Positions 1 to 8,155 of a stretch of DNA of 64,000 nucleotides are shown here, one piece after another. Both the position numbers and the translations under genes were made by a program. Each line of letters opens with the position of its first letter. Position 1 is the first letter of the stretch. Source of the DNA: Jiangella sp. DSM 45060 (GTDB lineage Bacteria; Actinomycetota; Actinomycetes; Jiangellales; Jiangellaceae); NCBI RefSeq assembly GCF_900105175.1, contig NZ_LT629771.1, positions 1,550,001-1,614,000 of the forward strand. Direction: 5' to 3'. A model generated the notes under the pieces. That model worked only from the letters and a program-made list of their open reading frames with translations, made no database searches and was not told the DNA's origin.

Positions 1-692
1 TGGAAGAACGTGAGCCCGATCGGCAGCGTGCGGACGTCGTCGGTCTGCAGGAAGAACAGCGGGACGACCAGCTCGTTCCACGACGTCATGAACTGGAAGA
101 CGACGATGGCGCCGAGGGCGGGCACGGCCAGCGGCCGCACGATCGACCACATCATCCGCAGGTCGCCGGCGCCGTCGATGCGGCCGGCCTCGATCAGCTC
201 GCGCGGCAGCGCCCGCAGGTTGGCCCGGAGCAGGAAGATCGCGAACGGCAGCCCGAGCGTCGCCTCGATGAGGATCGCCCCGGCCAGCGTGTTCACCAGC
301 CCGAGCGAGCGCAGCTGGTAGAAGAGCGGGATCACGATCGACCAGATCGGGATCATCAGGCCGAGCAGGAACAGCAGGAACGTCGCGTCGGCCCAGCGCA
401 GGTCCAGCAGCGCGAGCGCGTAGGCGGCCGGGAAGGCCAGCGCGACGACCAGCGCCACCGTCCCGGCCGCGACGACGGTGCTGTTGACGAGGTAGTCGGA
501 GAACCGGCCGGCGTTCCAGGCGGTGACGTAGTTCGCGAACCGCAGCGGCCACTCCAGCCCGAACGGGTCGGCGGCGGTCGCGGTCGACGTGCGCAGCGAC
601 TGCAGCCAGATCCACAGCAGCGGGACGACGGACACCAGGGTCATGACGACGAGCGCGGTGTGTGCGCTCATCCGTTGCAGCGTGTGGTTCAC
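1..692 (-). CDS. Sugar ABC transporter permease, MalG type (partial)
   Basis: Membrane subunit of a CUT1 sugar importer. About 230 codons are visible; the gene runs off the left edge, so its C-terminus is missing. The GTG start at 692 overlaps the stop of the upstream permease by four bases (GTGA), which suggests translational coupling. Hydrophobic segments are clear near residues 12-30, 72-97 and 104-125. The cytoplasmic EAA loop that contacts the ATPase is visible near residues 165-176 (ELIEAGRIDGAG). It is the last visible gene of the leftward binding protein-permease-permease operon. No ATPase gene is adjacent, as is usual for actinobacterial importers that share one MsiK-type ATPase. The substrate is not identifiable. 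Confidence 0.9.
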   Translation of the reverse strand, partial: MNHTLQRMSAHTALVVMTLVSVVPLLWIWLQSLRTSTATAADPFGLEWPLRFANYVTAWNAGRFSDYLVNSTVVAAGTVALVVALAFPAAYALALLDLRWADATFLLFLLGLMIPIWSIVIPLFYQLRSLGLVNTLAGAILIEATLGLPFAIFLLRANLRALPRELIEAGRIDGAGDLRMMWSIVRPLAVPALGAIVVFQFMTSWNELVVPLFFLQTDDVRTLPIGLTFF

Positions 693-1636
693 GGGCGCTC
701 CCGCTCGCGGACGCGGAGGAAGATCACGGTGATGACCAGGATGATCACGGTGAGGACGACGGCGGCGGCCGCGGCGTAGCCGACCCGGTGGGTCACGAAC
801 GCCAGCGCGTAGATGTAGTACGCGACCACCTCCGTCGAGTGGCCGGGGCCGCCGTTCGTCATGACGTAGACGAGGTCGAAGGTCTTGAGCGTGTTGATGA
901 ACGACACGACGACCAGCAGCGTGATGTGGTTGCGCAGGGCCGGGACGGTGACGTGGCGGAACCGCTGCCGGGCGTTGGCGCCGTCGAGCGCGGCCGCCTC
1001 GTACAGGTGCGGGTCGATGTTCTGCAGCCCGCCGAGCAGGATCACCATCGCGAACCCGTAGTAGGTCCAGTTCGCGGTGGCGATGACGGCGCCCATCGCG
1101 GTGCCCGACTCCGACAGCCAGCCGCGGGTCAGCGACTCCAGTGCGGCGTGCTCCAGCGCGACGTTGAGCAGCCCGGACTCAGGCCGGTAGATCTGGTCCC
1201 ACGCGATGCCGACGATGACCAGCGCCATCGTCGCGGGGACGAACAGCAGCGTGCGGTACAGCGTCCGGCCGCGGATCCAACTCGCCGACAGGATGGCCGC
1301 GAGCAGCAGCCCGAGGCCCTGCGCGAGCCAGCTGCCGGCCACCCAGACCAGGTTGTTGCCGAGCGATCCGAAGAACCGCTCGTCGCCGACGAGGCGGCGG
1401 TAGTTGTCCAGGCCGGTCCACGTGGGCGACGCGGTGAGGCCGTTCCAGTCGGTCAGGCTGAGCCAGACGGTCTGCCCGATCGGCCACAGCAGGAACGCCG
1501 CGTAGAGGGCGAGCGCGGGCAGCACCAGCCAGTACCCGCGCAGCGAGCGCCCGCGGCGCCTCGGCCGGCCCTGCCGGTGCGGCGGCGCCGGCGCGCGGGT
1601 GCGCGTCCGGACGACCGCCGGGGCGGCGCTGGTCAC
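689..1636 (-). CDS. Sugar ABC transporter permease, MalF type
   Basis: Membrane subunit of the same CUT1 importer, 315 aa. A basic, proline-rich N-terminus (about residues 1-33) is followed by a first membrane segment at about 35-55 and several further segments. The EAA loop reads LYEAAALDGANARQRF near residues 211-226. The GTG start at 1636 overlaps the TGA of the binding protein gene (GTGA), and the gene itself overlaps the next permease in the same way, so the three genes form one tightly coupled unit. An in-frame extension upstream through the binding-protein region is a shadow and was left out. Confidence 0.93.
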   Translation of the reverse strand: MTSAAPAVVRTRTRAPAPPHRQGRPRRRGRSLRGYWLVLPALALYAAFLLWPIGQTVWLSLTDWNGLTASPTWTGLDNYRRLVGDERFFGSLGNNLVWVAGSWLAQGLGLLLAAILSASWIRGRTLYRTLLFVPATMALVIVGIAWDQIYRPESGLLNVALEHAALESLTRGWLSESGTAMGAVIATANWTYYGFAMVILLGGLQNIDPHLYEAAALDGANARQRFRHVTVPALRNHITLLVVVSFINTLKTFDLVYVMTNGGPGHSTEVVAYYIYALAFVTHRVGYAAAAAVVLTVIILVITVIFLRVRERERP

Positions 1637-2955
1637 GGTGTCGCGCTCCGGGCCTCGGCGAGCGCGGCGTCGAGCGAGCCGGTGAACGCGGCGACGTCGA
1701 GGTCGCCGGCGAGGAAGGACTGGCCGCCGCCGTTCCACGCGTCGGTCACCAGCGGGCTGGAGCTGAACGCCGTCCAGCGGCCGATGCCACCGCCCTCGTT
1801 CGCCGCCTGGACGACCTCGAGGTTCTGCCGCAGCAGGGCGGGGACGTCCGCGCCGGCGCCGTCGTAGCCGGTGGTCGGCAGCACGCCGGCCTCCAGCCAG
1901 AGCCGTTCGGCCTCGTCGGAGAAGTGCACGAAGTCGATCCAGTCGGCCGCGATGTCGGCGACCGGCGACGACGCCGAGATCGCCCAGGAGCCGCCGGCGC
2001 CGCCCGCGGCCTGCTGCTCCAGCGCCGGGTCGATCATCGGGAACGGCACGAACCGCACGCTGGACTCGGGCCCGAGGGTGGCGATGAGGTCGGGCGTGAC
2101 GCCGGTGCCCTCGATCAGCATGCCGGCCTGGCCGTTCATGAACGCCTTCACCGAGTCGTCGAAGCTGACCCCGTTGAAGTCGGGCGTGACGAAGCCGCCG
2201 GCCACCCAGCCGCGGGCGGCCTCGAAGGCGTCCTGGACCGCGGGCGCCGAGTAGACGCCGTCGCCGCCGAGCGACTCGACCGCGACGATCTCGTCGACCG
2301 GCACCGACGCGTGCACGGCCGCCGCGACGAGGTGCGACGACGGCCACTGGTCCTTGTTGCCGAACGCGATCGGCACGACGCCGGCGTCGCGCAGCGTCTC
2401 GGCCGCGGCCAGGAACGACGCGTAGTCCGTGGGCGCCGGCGCGCCGTGTTCGGCGAACAGCGCCTCGTCGTAGAACAGGCCGATCGCCTCGCTGGAGCGC
2501 GGCACCGCGTAGAACGTGTCGTCGAAGGTGGCCCGCTCGACGACCGACTCCGGCAGCACGTCGAGCCAGCCGTACTGCTCCGCATAGTCGGTCAGCGGGT
2601 GCACCAGGCCGTTCGTCGCCAGCACGCCGAGGGTGCTCTCGGACGCGTCGTAGTCGAACACGTCCGGCGCCGAGCCCGACGCCAGCGTCGTCGGCAGCGT
2701 CTTCTGCAGGTCGTCGTAGCTGAGGTACTGGATGTCGACGCTGACCTCGGGGTGCTCGCGCTCCCAGGCGGTGCTGATCGACTCGAGCACCGGCTGCAGC
2801 GCCGGGGTGTCGCCGAACTGGCTGACGACGGTGAGCGTGGCCTCGTCGCCGAGGGCGAGGCTCTCGCCGTCGCCGTCGTCCTGGGCGGCGCCGACGCAAC
2901 CGGTCGCGGTGGCCGCCAGGGCGAGAAGCAGCAGGGTGCGGGTGGTCCTGGGCAT
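1633..2955 (-). CDS. Sugar ABC transporter substrate-binding lipoprotein
   Basis: Extracellular sugar-binding protein (440 aa) of the family-1 type that feeds the two permeases downstream. The first 20 residues form a lipoprotein signal peptide ending in a lipobox-like ATGC, with the lipid-anchored Cys at 20. The mature part shows the usual alternation of this family, such as the early hinge strand LTVVSQFGD and the late WIDFVHFSDEAERLW. The ATG at 2955 has a GGAGG ribosome site about 7 bases upstream. Sixteen bases upstream of the start begins a palindromic repeat element that separates this operon from the oxidoreductase gene. The ligand cannot be predicted. Confidence 0.92.
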   Translation of the reverse strand: MPRTTRTLLLLALAATATGCVGAAQDDGDGESLALGDEATLTVVSQFGDTPALQPVLESISTAWEREHPEVSVDIQYLSYDDLQKTLPTTLASGSAPDVFDYDASESTLGVLATNGLVHPLTDYAEQYGWLDVLPESVVERATFDDTFYAVPRSSEAIGLFYDEALFAEHGAPAPTDYASFLAAAETLRDAGVVPIAFGNKDQWPSSHLVAAAVHASVPVDEIVAVESLGGDGVYSAPAVQDAFEAARGWVAGGFVTPDFNGVSFDDSVKAFMNGQAGMLIEGTGVTPDLIATLGPESSVRFVPFPMIDPALEQQAAGGAGGSWAISASSPVADIAADWIDFVHFSDEAERLWLEAGVLPTTGYDGAGADVPALLRQNLEVVQAANEGGGIGRWTAFSSSPLVTDAWNGGGQSFLAGDLDVAAFTGSLDAALAEARSATP

Positions 2956-2971
2956 CGTTGCCTCCGGGAAT

Positions 2972-3134
2972 CAGGGGTGTCGCTCGGGTCCATGGCCTAC
3001 TGCGCGACGCCCAGGCGGCGCCTCGCTGCGTTCTCGTCAGTCGCCATAGGCACCGCTATGTCTCCTTCCTCGGCCTTGCGAGGCATCCACCTGGACGCCG
3101 CTCGCTACGGCCGAGACCCGAGCGACACCCCCTG
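2972..3134. repeat. Palindromic intergenic element, copy 1
   Basis: A 163-bp imperfect palindrome. The outer arms CAGGGGTGTCGCTCGGGTC and GACCCGAGCGACACCCCCTG pair almost perfectly. The inner arms (GGCCTACTGCGCGACGCCC and the complement of GGACGCCGCTCGCTACGGCC) pair imperfectly. A second copy at 48291-48458 shares about 56 identical bases in the left half and 47 in the right half, but its outer arms have a different sequence that still pairs. The left edge is 16 bases from the start of the binding protein gene. The right part overlaps the 3' end of the oxidoreductase gene and supplies its stop codon. It encodes no transposase. Confidence 0.85.
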
Positions 3135-4176
3135 GAGTGAGCAGCGGCCGCGCGGCTTCGTCGACGAGCGCGACGTGCCGGGCGGCGTCCGCGAACGTGG
3201 GGAGAGGCGCGGCCGGCGGGCCGCCGTTGCCGCCGGTCAGCGGCCGGTAGAACGCGTCGAACAGGGCGACGACCCGGGCCTCGGCGTCGACCGGGGTGCG
3301 CCAGAAGCGGCTCACGCGATGCGGGTCGGCGTGCCCGTCCAGGCGCAGCCGTCGCGCGTCCGCCGTCCGGACCAGCTCCAGGGTCTCCAGGTCGCCGAGC
3401 TGCCAGCTGGCGGTGCCCTGATCGCCGTCGATCTCGACCGCGATGGTGTTGAGGTGGCCGGGGGACACCTGCGACGCGGTCAGCGCGACGACGGCGCCGC
3501 CGTCGAGCCGGGCCCGCGCCACCGCGACGTCGTCGGTGCCGGGCCGCAGCGCGTCGCGGCGCGGGGTGTGGAAGTCGGCGGCGAGTGACGTGACCGTCCG
3601 GCCGGTGAGCACCTCGACGAGGTCCAGCGCGTGGCTGCCGATGTCGGCCAGCACCCGCGACGAGCCGGACCGGGCCGGGTCGTTGCGCCACGACCCCGCC
3701 GCGCCGAGCTGCCAGTTCTGCAGGTAGCTGGCGCGGACGGAGTGGACCTGGCCGAGCAGGCCCGAGCGGACCAGCCCGGCCAGCCGGACCGCCAGCGGCG
3801 AGTAGCGGTAGTGATAGCAGACGGCCGACGCGGCGGGCGCCGACGCGGCCAGTGCGGCCAGCTCCGCGGCGTCGGCCGCCGTCGTGGCCAGCGGCTTCTC
3901 GCAGACCACGTGCAGGCCGGCGGCGAACGCGGCGCGCACCGCGGGCGCGTGCCGGTCGTTGGGCGTGCAGACGTGCAGGACGTCGGCGATGCCGGCGTCG
4001 ATCAGCGCGCGCTCGGAGCCGAACGCGGCGGGGACGCCGAGCTTGCGCGCGACCCGTCGGGCCGACTCCTCGGTGGACCCGCTCACCGCGACCACCTCGA
4101 CGCCGTCGAGGCGGCGCAGCGCGGCGACGTGCGCGGCCCCGACGCCGGAGGCGCCGGCGACGCCGACGCGGATCAC
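3037..4176 (-). CDS. Gfo/Idh/MocA family oxidoreductase
   Basis: NAD(P)-dependent sugar or inositol-type dehydrogenase, 379 aa. The N-terminal Rossmann motif is VGVAGASGVGAAH. The motif CEKPLA near residues 90-96 is typical of the family, followed by the C-terminal substrate domain. The GTG start at 4176 overlaps the stop of the ROK regulator gene (GTGA), so the two are co-transcribed, and the enzyme probably acts on the sugar taken up by the importer downstream. The last 31 or so residues, after LLTPGG, are encoded inside the palindromic element, which replaces the native end of the gene. The exact substrate is unknown. Confidence 0.9.
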   Translation of the reverse strand: MIRVGVAGASGVGAAHVAALRRLDGVEVVAVSGSTEESARRVARKLGVPAAFGSERALIDAGIADVLHVCTPNDRHAPAVRAAFAAGLHVVCEKPLATTAADAAELAALAASAPAASAVCYHYRYSPLAVRLAGLVRSGLLGQVHSVRASYLQNWQLGAAGSWRNDPARSGSSRVLADIGSHALDLVEVLTGRTVTSLAADFHTPRRDALRPGTDDVAVARARLDGGAVVALTASQVSPGHLNTIAVEIDGDQGTASWQLGDLETLELVRTADARRLRLDGHADPHRVSRFWRTPVDAEARVVALFDAFYRPLTGGNGGPPAAPLPTFADAARHVALVDEAARPLLTPGGVARVSAVASGVQVDASQGRGRRHSGAYGD

Positions 4177-5393
4177 TCGGCGCCCGTCCTGGTGGCAGCG
4201 GCGCCGAGCCGGGCGAGGGTGTCGCCCAGCCCGCCGGCCGACGTCAGCTCGTCGACCGTCATGGCCGCGGCGCCCAGGATGGCGGCGTCGTCGCCCAGGT
4301 CGGACGGGACGATGCGCAGGTCGCGCGTGGCCAGCGCCAGCGACCGGCCGTAGACGGTCTCGCGGATGCGGGCCAGGAACGCGCCGCCGCCGCTCGCCAC
4401 GCCGCCGGTCACGACGACGACGGCCGGGTTGAAGAAGTCGACGAGCACGGACAGCACGGTGCCGATGTCCTCGGCGGCCTCGGCGAGGATCCGCCGGCAG
4501 TCGTCGTCGCCGAGCTGGGCCAGCTCGGCCACCAGCTGCGCGGTCACCGTCCGTCCCGCGGCGGCCGCGGCCTGCAGGGCCGGGCTCTGACCGCTGATCG
4601 CCAGCAACTCCGCCCGGGCGGCGATGTCGTCGCCGCCGGCGGTGGTGACGAGGCTGCCGGCGCAGCCCTGCGCGCCGCGGTGCAGCCGCCGGTTGGAGAT
4701 GAGGCCGGCGCCGACCCAGGAGCCGATCTTGACCACCAGCGAGTCGGCGACCTCCGCGCCGGCGCCGCGGTGCTGCTCGGCCAGCGCCATGAGGTTGACC
4801 TCGTTGTCCGCCCACGCCGGCACGCCGAAGCGGACCGCCAGGCGGTCGCGGACCGGCTGGTCGTGCCAGTCGGGGTGCACCGGGGGATGGACGGTGCGGC
4901 CGGTGGCGAACTCGACCGGCCCGGCGATGCCGACCCCGACGCCGCAGAGCGTGAGCGGTGCGGCCGCGTCGTCCCGGGCGCGCTGGAGCTGCCGCTCGAT
5001 CAGCCGCTCCAGCTCGGCGAGGACCCGGTCCGGCCCCTCGTGCATGGACAACGGCAGCTTCTCGTCGGTCAGGATGCGGCCGGGCAGTGTGACGACGGCG
5101 GCGCGGACGTGCGTCATCGCGATCTCCGCAGCGACCACCACGAGATCGGACCGGAACCGCACCCGCGTGGCCCGCCGTCCGCCGGTGCTGCCGAACTCGC
5201 CGGCCTCCTCCAGCAGCCCCGCGTCGACGAGCGCGCGGACCCGCTCGGAGACGATCGCCTTGCTCAGGCCGGTGCCGGCGCCGATCTCCGTCCGCGACGC
5301 GCCGTCGGCCGCGGCCCGGATGACGCCGGCCACGGCGGCCGCGCTGGCGATCGCCCCGCCGTCGCCGCGTCCTCGTGCTGCCGCATCGTTCAT
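4173..5393 (-). CDS. ROK family transcriptional regulator
   Basis: Sugar-responsive regulator, 406 aa. The N-terminal winged helix (about residues 20-75, with TGLSKAIVSERVRALVDAG) is followed by a ROK kinase-like domain. The ROK zinc-site region reads HRGAQGCAG and is divergent, with only one of the usual cysteines visible. It is the first gene of a unit continuing into the Gfo/Idh gene. A GAAGGTG ribosome site precedes the ATG at 5393. Its own promoter carries a 9+9 bp inverted repeat, so autoregulation is likely (inference). Confidence 0.92.
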   Translation of the reverse strand: MNDAAARGRGDGGAIASAAAVAGVIRAAADGASRTEIGAGTGLSKAIVSERVRALVDAGLLEEAGEFGSTGGRRATRVRFRSDLVVVAAEIAMTHVRAAVVTLPGRILTDEKLPLSMHEGPDRVLAELERLIERQLQRARDDAAAPLTLCGVGVGIAGPVEFATGRTVHPPVHPDWHDQPVRDRLAVRFGVPAWADNEVNLMALAEQHRGAGAEVADSLVVKIGSWVGAGLISNRRLHRGAQGCAGSLVTTAGGDDIAARAELLAISGQSPALQAAAAAGRTVTAQLVAELAQLGDDDCRRILAEAAEDIGTVLSVLVDFFNPAVVVVTGGVASGGGAFLARIRETVYGRSLALATRDLRIVPSDLGDDAAILGAAAMTVDELTSAGGLGDTLARLGAAATRTGAE

Positions 5394-5421
5394 GGCACAC
5401 CTTCGTCTGGTAGCAAGTGGG

Positions 5422-5444
5422 CTTCGATCGTAAAGCGATCGAAG
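5422..5444. promoter_or_regulatory. Inverted repeat, candidate ROK operator
   Basis: CTTCGATCG - TAAAG - CGATCGAAG: perfect 9-bp arms with a 5-bp spacer. It overlaps the -10 hexamer and part of the spacer of the promoter for the ROK gene. No T-tract follows, so it is a better operator than terminator for the thioredoxin gene upstream. Confidence 0.6.
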
Positions 5445-5455
5445 TAGTTCCGCAA
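5427..5455 (-). promoter_or_regulatory. Sigma70-type promoter of the ROK gene
   Basis: On the minus strand, TTGCGG (5450-5455), 17 bp, TACGAT (5427-5432), about 34 bp upstream of the ATG at 5393. Confidence 0.55.
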
Positions 5456-5484
5456 GCTACCCAAAGGTGTGGGTGCGAGGGCTG

Positions 5485-5835
5485 TTACTCCTCCGCGGCC
5501 AGAGCGGCCTGGACGTCCAGGGCGACGACGCTGTCGATGACCTGCTCGAGTGCGGCGGCCGGCAGCGCGCCGGGCTGGGAGAAGACGAGGTAGCCGTTCT
5601 TGAACGCCATCAGCGTCGGGATCGAGGTGATCTGCGCCCAGCCGGCGAGGTGGCGCTCGGCTTCGGTGTCGACCTTGCCGAAGACGATCTCCGGGTGCTG
5701 CTCGGACGCCTGCTCGTAGACGGGCGCGAAACTGCGGCACGGTCCGCACCAGGCGGCCCAGAAGTCGACCAGCACGATCTCGTTCTCTTCCACGGTCTGC
5801 TGGAAGGTCTGGCTGGTCAGAGTGGTGGTGGTCAT
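5485..5835 (-). CDS. trxA: Thioredoxin
   Basis: Cytoplasmic disulfide reductase, 116 aa, close to the usual thioredoxin length. The active site WCGPC lies in VDFWAAWCGPCRSF at about residues 23-36, and the cis-proline is in ITSIPTLMAFKNG. The ATG at 5835 was chosen because the thioredoxin fold begins at once (MTTTTLTSQTF); the in-frame extension to 5985 adds unrelated sequence that overlaps the divergent glucanase promoter. It is likely monocistronic. It is one of probably several thioredoxins in the genome and has no evident link to its neighbours. Confidence 0.93.
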   Translation of the reverse strand: MTTTTLTSQTFQQTVEENEIVLVDFWAAWCGPCRSFAPVYEQASEQHPEIVFGKVDTEAERHLAGWAQITSIPTLMAFKNGYLVFSQPGALPAAALEQVIDSVVALDVQAALAAEE

Positions 5836-5889
5836 GCCTCGGTCAACACTCGGGGAGGCGGGTTCGTTCCCGGCTGCATGACACCGGCC

Positions 5890-5918
5890 TTTACAGAAAG
5901 GAAGCTTTCCAATAAAGT
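5890..5918 (+). promoter_or_regulatory. Promoter of the GH64 glucanase gene
   Basis: TTTACA (5890-5895), 17 bp, TAAAGT (5913-5918). The spacer holds a GAAAG-GAAG-CTTTC inverted repeat at 5896-5909, a possible repressor site. A GGAGGAGG ribosome site lies 9 bases before the ATG at 5955. Confidence 0.5.
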
Positions 5919-5954
5919 CCGGGCACGGTCGCACCACGGAGGAGGCTCGCCGCC

Positions 5955-7178
5955 ATGAGGAAGCTCGCCAGTACGCTCGCCGCACTCGCCGTCGCCGCCG
6001 CCGGCTCGGCTGTCGCGGCGCCGGGTGTCGCGGCGCCGGTCGCCGTGGCGCCGGCCGCCGCGGCCGTCCCCGACTCCATCCCGCTCACGATCACCAACGA
6101 CTCCGGCCGCGGCGACCCCGTCCACGTCTACGTCCTGGGGGAGCGCGACGGCCGGCTCGGGTACGCCGACGCCGGCGGGACGTTCCATCCGTGGCCGTCC
6201 GTCGGGGGCGTCCCGGTCGACGCTCCGGACGCGTCGATCCCGGGGCCGGCCGACGGGCAGTCGGTCACCATCGCGCTGCCGCGGCTGTCCGGCCGGGTGT
6301 ACTTCTCCTATGGCAGCAAGTTGGACTTCAAGATCGTCAACGACGGGCGGCTGGTGCAACCGGCGGTGCAGAACCCGAGCGACCCGAACCGCGGCATCCT
6401 GTTCAACTGGACCGAGTACACGCTGAACGACGGCGGGCTGTGGATCAACAGCACGCAGGTCGACTTCTTCTCCGCGCCGTACCAGACCGGCCTGCGCCGC
6501 GCCGACGGCACCGTCGCCCGTACCGGCATGCTGCGGCCGGACGGCTTCGGCGCGGTGGTCGCCGCCCTCGAGGCGACGCCCGGGTGGGGCGAACTGGTGC
6601 AGCGGGCGGGCGACGGTTCCGTGCTGCGCGTGCTGTCGCCCGGGCACGCCGTCGGGACCGGGCAGCTCGCGCCGGACGTGCTCGCGGACTACGTCGACCG
6701 GGTGTGGGCTCGGTACTCGGCCGAGACGCTGACCGTCCGGCCCTACGCCGCCGAACCGGACCGGGTGTTCCTCGGCCGGGTGTCCGGCGACGTCATGACG
6801 TTCACCGACGCCGCCGGCGCGGTCGTGGCCGCGTTCACCCGGCCGTCCAGCGACTCCGTCCTCGGCTGCCACCGCGACCTCGCCGCACCGAACGACGACG
6901 TCGGCGCCATCGCGCGCACGCTGTGCGCCGGGCTGAACCGGTCGACGCTGCTGGTCAACTCCCAGCAGCCCGACCCCGACGGCGGCGCGTTCTACCAGGA
7001 CGCCGTCACGAACCACTACGCCAAGCACATCCACGCGCAGATGGCCGACGGCCGGGCCTACGCCTTCGCCTTCGACGACGTCGGCCAGCACGAGTCGCTG
7101 GTCCACGACGGCGCTCCGGCGGCCGCGTACATCCAGCTCGACCCGTTCACCGGCGCGGCCACCCCGATCGGCGGCTGA
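5955..7178 (+). CDS. Secreted GH64 beta-1,3-glucanase
   Basis: Extracellular endo-beta-1,3-glucanase of family GH64, whose known members release laminaripentaose from fungal or algal glucan. The protein has 407 aa with a Sec-type signal peptide of about 37 residues ending in an Ala-rich stretch. The two catalytic acids known for the family fit Glu154 (in NWTEYT) and Asp170 (in STQVDFF), spaced 16 residues apart as in the characterised enzymes. There is no additional carbohydrate-binding module. A ribosome site GGAGGAGG and a plausible promoter with a GAAAG/CTTTC repeat lie upstream. It is transcribed alone and convergent with the PiT gene. Confidence 0.93.
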   Translation: MRKLASTLAALAVAAAGSAVAAPGVAAPVAVAPAAAAVPDSIPLTITNDSGRGDPVHVYVLGERDGRLGYADAGGTFHPWPSVGGVPVDAPDASIPGPADGQSVTIALPRLSGRVYFSYGSKLDFKIVNDGRLVQPAVQNPSDPNRGILFNWTEYTLNDGGLWINSTQVDFFSAPYQTGLRRADGTVARTGMLRPDGFGAVVAALEATPGWGELVQRAGDGSVLRVLSPGHAVGTGQLAPDVLADYVDRVWARYSAETLTVRPYAAEPDRVFLGRVSGDVMTFTDAAGAVVAAFTRPSSDSVLGCHRDLAAPNDDVGAIARTLCAGLNRSTLLVNSQQPDPDGGAFYQDAVTNHYAKHIHAQMADGRAYAFAFDDVGQHESLVHDGAPAAAYIQLDPFTGAATPIGG

Positions 7179-7196
7179 GCGTCGCCGGCGCGCCGG

Positions 7197-8144
7197 TCAG
7201 GGCGTCGAGACGCTGACGACGAGCGCGGCGGCCGCGGCCAGGGCGAAGGCGGCCGGCAGCGTGACCGCCCAGGCGAGGCCGAGGTTCGCGACCACGCGCC
7301 AGCGCACCCGTCGGTAGCTGTCATGGACGCCGGCGCCGAGCAGCCCGCCGGTCAGCGCCTGCGTCATGCTGACCGGCGCGCCCGCCGCGGCGCTGCCGAG
7401 CACGGCGGCGGCGGAGGCGAACTCGGCGGTGACGGCCTGCGGCGCGCGGGTGCTGATGATGCCGGTGCCGACGGTGCGGGCGACCCGCGGGAGGCCGATC
7501 ACGGCACCGGCGGCGAACAGCCCGCCGACCACCGGGTACGCCCACCAGTGCGGCGCCGCGTCCCCGCCGGCCGCGACGCTCGCGGCGATGAACAGGACGA
7601 ACGCCTTCTGCCCGTCGTTCGCACCGTAGGCGAGGCACTGCGCGAGGTACGCCGCCACGTGCGTGCGCCGGACGGTGGCGAGGTAGCGCGCGCCGCGGGC
7701 GGCCCGCCAGGCGGTCGCGCCTGCCAGCGCGAGCAGCAGCCCGGCGACCGGCGCGGCCAGGCCGATCGCGAGCACCCGCAGCACGGCCGGCCACTCGACG
7801 GACAGGCCGGCGCCCACTCCGGCGCCCGCGACGCCGCCGATGACCGCCAGCGTCAGGCTGGTCGGGAGCCCGCGCCGGGCCAGCCCGCCGGCGACGACGA
7901 TCGCCACGACGAACCCGATCGCCAGCGGCGCCGGGTCGGACGGCACGATCGAGCCGGCCAGCGTCTGCGCCACCGCTGTCGTCAGCAGCAACGGGACGGC
8001 GACGACGGCCGAGACCATCAGGCCCAGACCGGCCGCGACCGGCATCCCCGGGATCCGCAGCCCGGGCGCGATCAGGGCGCCGCCGTCGTTCGCGCCGGTG
8101 ACGAGGGCGAACACCATTCCCACCGCGATCATCAGGTCGGGCAC
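7197..8144 (-). CDS. PiT-family inorganic phosphate transporter
   Basis: Low-affinity, ion-coupled phosphate permease, 315 aa, almost wholly hydrophobic. Both halves carry the family signature: TGANDGG near residue 17 and YGANDGQKAF near residue 175, consistent with the inverted two-repeat fold. It is shorter than E. coli PitA because the central loop is small. The DUF47 gene lies 11 bases upstream on the same strand, the usual pairing for PiT transporters. A CCGGCGCGCCGG palindrome lies in the short gap to the convergent glucanase gene. Confidence 0.93.
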   Translation of the reverse strand: MPDLMIAVGMVFALVTGANDGGALIAPGLRIPGMPVAAGLGLMVSAVVAVPLLLTTAVAQTLAGSIVPSDPAPLAIGFVVAIVVAGGLARRGLPTSLTLAVIGGVAGAGVGAGLSVEWPAVLRVLAIGLAAPVAGLLLALAGATAWRAARGARYLATVRRTHVAAYLAQCLAYGANDGQKAFVLFIAASVAAGGDAAPHWWAYPVVGGLFAAGAVIGLPRVARTVGTGIISTRAPQAVTAEFASAAAVLGSAAAGAPVSMTQALTGGLLGAGVHDSYRRVRWRVVANLGLAWAVTLPAAFALAAAAALVVSVSTP

Positions 8145-8155
8145 GCGGCGGCTCG

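Noticed and set aside
2972..3134. Insertion sequence
   Set aside because: It has inverted ends, but at 163 bp it is too short for a transposase, and no clear target duplication is visible at either copy.
2958..3140. Short open frames inside the palindromic element (also at 48284-48508)
   Set aside because: They follow from the repeat sequence itself and have no independent coding evidence.
7179..7196. Strong terminator between the glucanase and PiT genes
   Set aside because: Only a 12-bp CCGGCGCGCCGG palindrome with no loop is present; it is too short to call with confidence.
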